Source of the DNA: Zymomonas sp.
GTDB taxonomy: Bacteria; Pseudomonadota; Alphaproteobacteria; Sphingomonadales; Sphingomonadaceae
Length of the DNA stretch: 8,605 nucleotides
Assembly (NCBI GenBank): GCA_027489105.1
Contig: JAIYAJ010000266.1
Coordinates: 1-8,605, forward strand
Direction of reading: 5' to 3'
Positions 6,695 to 8,605 of the stretch are shown here, one piece after another. Under the pieces are notes generated by a model. The model ran no database searches, was not told the DNA's origin, and worked only from the letters and a program-made list of their open reading frames with translations. The position numbers and the translations under genes were made by a program. Every line of letters begins with the position of its first letter. Within the stretch, counting starts at the first letter, position 1.

Positions 6695-6715
6695 AGATGG
6701 AATGCCGGTTTGGGG

Positions 6716-7165
6716 TCAGTCGAGGCTGGTCAGATGATCGCGCAGCGCGCGGGCGTCATGCAGCGCATTGTGCGGCACCGCGCTGTTGCGCGCGGTCGAA
6801 AAGCCCGGCGTGCGGTGGAATTCGAAGCGCATGTGACGGATGTCGACGATCTCGGTCTCTCCCACCAGAAGCAGGCGGCAGAAGAGCGCGATATCCTCCG
6901 GCCAGTCGGCAATGATGACCGGGTCGGGGTCGCCGGCCAGGAAGGCCGCGACGTCATGCGCGGCCGCGACACGGTCGAGCCGGTTGTACAGCGTGCGGGG
7001 GACCGATTCGAGATAAGGGACGACATGCTTCTCGACCCAGGGGTGGTAAGGCGCGTCGGTCGGGATCACGACATAATAGTCCTGGTCGCCATATTCGGGC
7101 ACGAGAGCCAGGCTCAGCAGGTCGCCGCCGAAGCCGTTGAACTCGGTATCGAGATAATAACGCAT
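6716..7165 (-). CDS. Small DEDDh 3'-5' exoribonuclease, Rv2179c/RNase AS-like
   Basis: The 149-residue product resembles the short DnaQ-like nucleases typified by Mycobacterium Rv2179c (RNase AS), which trims RNA 3' ends. The DEDDh catalytic set can be placed: D6 and E8 in YYLDTEFNGFGG (3-14), D87 in VIIADWPED (83-91; D91 is an alternative), and H132 with D137 in PHNALHDARA (131-140), giving the H-x4-D spacing of the family. The NGFGGDLLSLALV segment after the first motif fits the usual second strand of the fold. Length is normal for this stand-alone family; there is no signal peptide, so it acts in the cytoplasm. The start is supported by CAGGAG 4 bases upstream. It reads in the same direction as pstS with an 86-base gap. 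The substrate cannot be told from sequence; a DNA substrate or oligoribonucleotide clean-up are alternatives. Confidence 0.83.
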   Translation of the reverse strand: MRYYLDTEFNGFGGDLLSLALVPEYGDQDYYVVIPTDAPYHPWVEKHVVPYLESVPRTLYNRLDRVAAAHDVAAFLAGDPDPVIIADWPEDIALFCRLLLVGETEIVDIRHMRFEFHRTPGFSTARNSAVPHNALHDARALRDHLTSLD

Positions 7166-7210
7166 GACACTCCTGACGCACGGACGGGTGATCGCCGTTC
7201 CGGTCCCGCA

Positions 7211-7235
7211 TGCCAGCCCGGCGCGCCGGCTGGCA
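7211..7235. other. Perfect 8-bp inverted repeat downstream of the SMR transporter gene
   Basis: TGCCAGCC (7211-7218) and GGCTGGCA (7228-7235) pair perfectly around a 9-base GC-rich loop, 18 bases past the SMR gene stop and 45 bases before the exonuclease start. No T-run follows on either strand. It could be a transcript-end hairpin, an attenuating structure between the two minus-strand genes, or an operator. The rest of 7166-7253 holds only the exonuclease ribosome binding site. Confidence 0.35.
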
Positions 7236-7253
7236 AGGGGCTGGCCGGTTTGC

Positions 7254-7571
7254 TCAATGCGCGACCAGTTTGAGGCCGGCGATGCAGGCGACGATGGTCA
7301 GCAACAGCAGGATGCGGACGCTGGTCGCGGGTTCGCCGAACCAGATCATCCCGACGAGCACCGTTCCGATCGCCCCGATGCCGGTCCAGACCGCATAGGC
7401 GGTACCCATGGGGATCGACCGGCTCGCAACCTCTAGCAGCCCCATCGACAGCGTTACCGAGACGAGGAAGGCGATCGTCCAGGGCAGGTTGCGGAAGCCG
7501 TCGACGAAGCGCAGGCAGGTCGTGAAGCCGACTTCGAAGCAGCCGCCGACGATGAGCAATATCCAGGCCAT
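7254..7571 (-). CDS. Small multidrug resistance (SMR) family transporter, probably Gdx/SugE-like
   Basis: SMR proteins are four-helix proton-coupled exporters that work as antiparallel dimers; EmrE-type members export quaternary ammonium drugs and Gdx/SugE-type members export guanidinium. This product is 105 residues, the standard length, with four hydrophobic segments (about 2-20, 29-50, 56-78, 83-103). The membrane-buried E13 in GGCFEVGF (9-16) matches the essential glutamate, and TAYAVWTGIGAIG (57-69) is the family signature. S42, Y59 and W62 are at positions I recall as part of the Gdx binding network, but F16 replaces the Trp usual there. The start at 7571 gives the canonical MAWILL beginning; the frame extends to an ATG at 7619, but the extra residues are not hydrophobic and are not expected. 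There is no clear Shine-Dalgarno before 7571. No guanidine riboswitch fits in the short upstream region. The substrate is uncertain. Confidence 0.88.
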   Translation of the reverse strand: MAWILLIVGGCFEVGFTTCLRFVDGFRNLPWTIAFLVSVTLSMGLLEVASRSIPMGTAYAVWTGIGAIGTVLVGMIWFGEPATSVRILLLLTIVACIAGLKLVAH

Positions 7572-7617
7572 GGGAGGGCCATAGCCGCGCGGACCCGGCG
7601 GCGCTAGAAGGTCATCC

Positions 7618-8259
7618 ATGTCGCTCCGCCTCGCGCTTGGCCATCATGTTGCCCCACCGCGCTTTCTCGCCTTTCTTCTGCTGTCTGCGGCGGTCTTCTG
7701 GCTTGCCTTCGACCGGCTGGGCTGGTCGCGCGCGGCGCTGGTCGGCTTCGACGCGGGGGCGGGGCTCTTCCTGCTGTCGGTCATTCCGCTGCTCGCGAAG
7801 GACCCGCCGGCGATGCGTGACGCAGCCGAGCGCAACGATGCCAACCGCGTCACGCTGCTGGCGATAACGGGTACCGTTTGCGTGACGATATTGGTGGCGG
7901 TCGGATTCGAGCTAGGCCGCAAGGGCGATCTTCATGCCAGCGGCACCGCGCTGGTGATCGTCACGCTGCTGCTCGCCTGGCTGTTCAGCAACATGATCTA
8001 TGCGCTGCATTATGCGCATCTCTATTACAGTCAGGCCGATGGCGGCGACGCGCGCGGGCTGGACTTCCCCGGCAATGACGATCCCGATTATTGGGACTTC
8101 GTCTATTTCGCCTTCACGCTGGGGATGACCTTCCAGACATCCGATGTCGAATTGAGCGGGCGGCATATGCGGCGGGTGGCGATCAGCCACTGCTTCGCCG
8201 CCTTCATCTTCAACATCGGCGTGCTGGCCTTCACGATCAACATTCTCGGTAGTGCCTGA
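7618..8259 (+). CDS. DUF1345 family multi-pass membrane protein
   Basis: The 213-residue product belongs by its C-terminal pattern to the uncharacterised DUF1345 family (usual length about 200-230); its function is not known to me. Five likely membrane helices are visible: about 15-33, 38-60, 79-99, 110-137 and 187-209. Recognisable conserved pieces are NMIYALHYAHLYY (125-137), an acidic and aromatic stretch DFPGNDDPDYWDF (149-161), YFAFTLGMTFQTSDVELSG (163-181) and FIFNIGVLAFTINIL (196-210). The segment 160-177 looks like a re-entrant loop between the last two helices, similar in pattern to the pore loop of two-helix K+ channels. The start at ATG 7618 is supported by AGAAGG (7606-7611). It is divergent from the SMR gene, with 46 bases between the two starts, so both promoters must lie in or beyond this gap. 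TGA is 22 bases from the convergent dehydrogenase stop. Confidence 0.85.
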   Translation: MSLRLALGHHVAPPRFLAFLLLSAAVFWLAFDRLGWSRAALVGFDAGAGLFLLSVIPLLAKDPPAMRDAAERNDANRVTLLAITGTVCVTILVAVGFELGRKGDLHASGTALVIVTLLLAWLFSNMIYALHYAHLYYSQADGGDARGLDFPGNDDPDYWDFVYFAFTLGMTFQTSDVELSGRHMRRVAISHCFAAFIFNIGVLAFTINILGSA

Positions 8260-8281
8260 ACGCCGCCGGGCGCAGGACAGA

Positions 8282-8605
8282 TCAGAAGGGGCGGATGGTC
8301 ACGCCATTGTCGACGACCAGTTCGGCGCCGTTGACGAAGCGCGATTCGTCCGAGGCGAGGAACAGCACCATCGCGGCGACGTCTTCGGGCGCGCCCTTCG
8401 CGCCGGGCGGCAGCACGCCGCCGGCGACCGCCTGCACCTGACCGATGCGGCCTTCGGCCTCCTGCACCATCGGCGTCTCGATCGCGCCGGGATGGACCGA
8501 GTTGCAGCGGATCTTGTAGCCCTTTTCCTGGCACATCACCGCGATCGACTTGGTCATCGACCGCACCGCGCCCTTGGCGGCGGAATAGGCGAAGAAGATC
8601 GGATA
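8282..8605 (-). CDS. SDR family oxidoreductase (N-terminal part outside window)
   Basis: This is a classical short-chain dehydrogenase/reductase, an NAD(P)-dependent enzyme acting on a hydroxyl or keto group. Only the last 107 residues are inside the window, and the frame is open to the right edge, so the Rossmann nucleotide-binding motif (TGxxxGxG) is not visible. The catalytic YxxxK is seen as YSAAK (visible residues 7-11), followed by IRCNSVHPGAIETPM (32-46), the loop after the active site that contacts cofactor. The C-terminal APEDVAAMVLFLASDESRFV (72-91) and GAELVVDNGVT (93-103) are typical. The GYKIRCNSVHPG and TPM arrangement reminds me of the 3beta/17beta-hydroxysteroid dehydrogenase group, but the substrate cannot be inferred. 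An internal ATG at 8566 lies after the active site and is not a start. It is convergent with the DUF1345 gene; I see no clear terminator in the 22-base gap. Confidence 0.9.
   Translation of the reverse strand, partial: YPIFFAYSAAKGAVRSMTKSIAVMCQEKGYKIRCNSVHPGAIETPMVQEAEGRIGQVQAVAGGVLPPGAKGAPEDVAAMVLFLASDESRFVNGAELVVDNGVTIRPF

Noticed and set aside
7166..7436. Plus-strand open frames over 7164-7436, opposite the SMR gene and its downstream gap
   Set aside because: The Asp/Arg/Gln-rich product is a shadow; the minus-strand frame has four membrane helices and SMR signature residues.
8103..8534. Minus-strand open frame spanning the DUF1345 3' end and the dehydrogenase
   Set aside because: It crosses two convergent real genes in a different frame and is mostly Arg/Gly-rich; no domain is recognisable.

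Overview
This GC-rich window (8605 bases) has compact gene spacing and reads as chromosomal sequence from an alphaproteobacterium. The order Sphingomonadales is the most likely. That rests on the overall look of the Tol, Pal and RuvB proteins, the gene order ruvB-ybgC-tolQ-tolR-tolA-tolB-pal, and a strong G/C preference at third codon positions. The genus cannot be fixed from the sequence alone. There is no sign of phage, IS elements, CRISPR, tRNA or rRNA, and no stretch of atypical base composition.

Positions 1-5414 (+ strand) hold the 3' part of ruvB (Holliday-junction branch migration motor) followed by a complete tol-pal cluster. The cluster encodes YbgC (acyl-CoA thioesterase), TolQ and TolR (proton-driven inner-membrane motor), TolA (periplasm-spanning transducer), TolB (periplasmic beta-propeller) and Pal (outer-membrane lipoprotein that binds peptidoglycan). 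Together these proteins couple the proton motive force to outer-membrane constriction at division and to envelope integrity. The genes from ybgC to tolB are separated by 19 bases, a 1-base overlap, 2 bases and 68 bases, and pal follows tolB after 70 bases, so one transcript is likely. A strong bidirectional hairpin with T-runs on both sides (about 5464-5504) closes the cluster. The common downstream partner cpoB/ybgF does not directly follow pal.

Positions 5523-7571 (- strand) hold three genes. They are pstS (lipoprotein-type phosphate-binding protein, without the pstCAB transporter genes beside it), a small DEDDh 3'-5' exoribonuclease of the Rv2179c/RNase AS type, and a 105-residue small multidrug resistance (SMR) transporter that looks more like the Gdx/SugE guanidinium exporters than like EmrE. 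A possible, weak Pho-box-like pair of half-sites lies upstream of pstS.

Positions 7618-8259 (+ strand) hold a DUF1345 membrane protein, divergent from the SMR gene and separated from it by only 46 bases. Its C-terminal helix-loop-helix resembles a K+-channel pore module with a degenerate filter; this is the most interesting unexplained feature here. The window ends with the C-terminal part of a classical short-chain dehydrogenase (8282-8605, - strand, cut by the window edge).

Most of the window is conserved core genome. I do not see a clearly new multi-gene system. The findings are mainly details of architecture and one speculative membrane-protein hypothesis.
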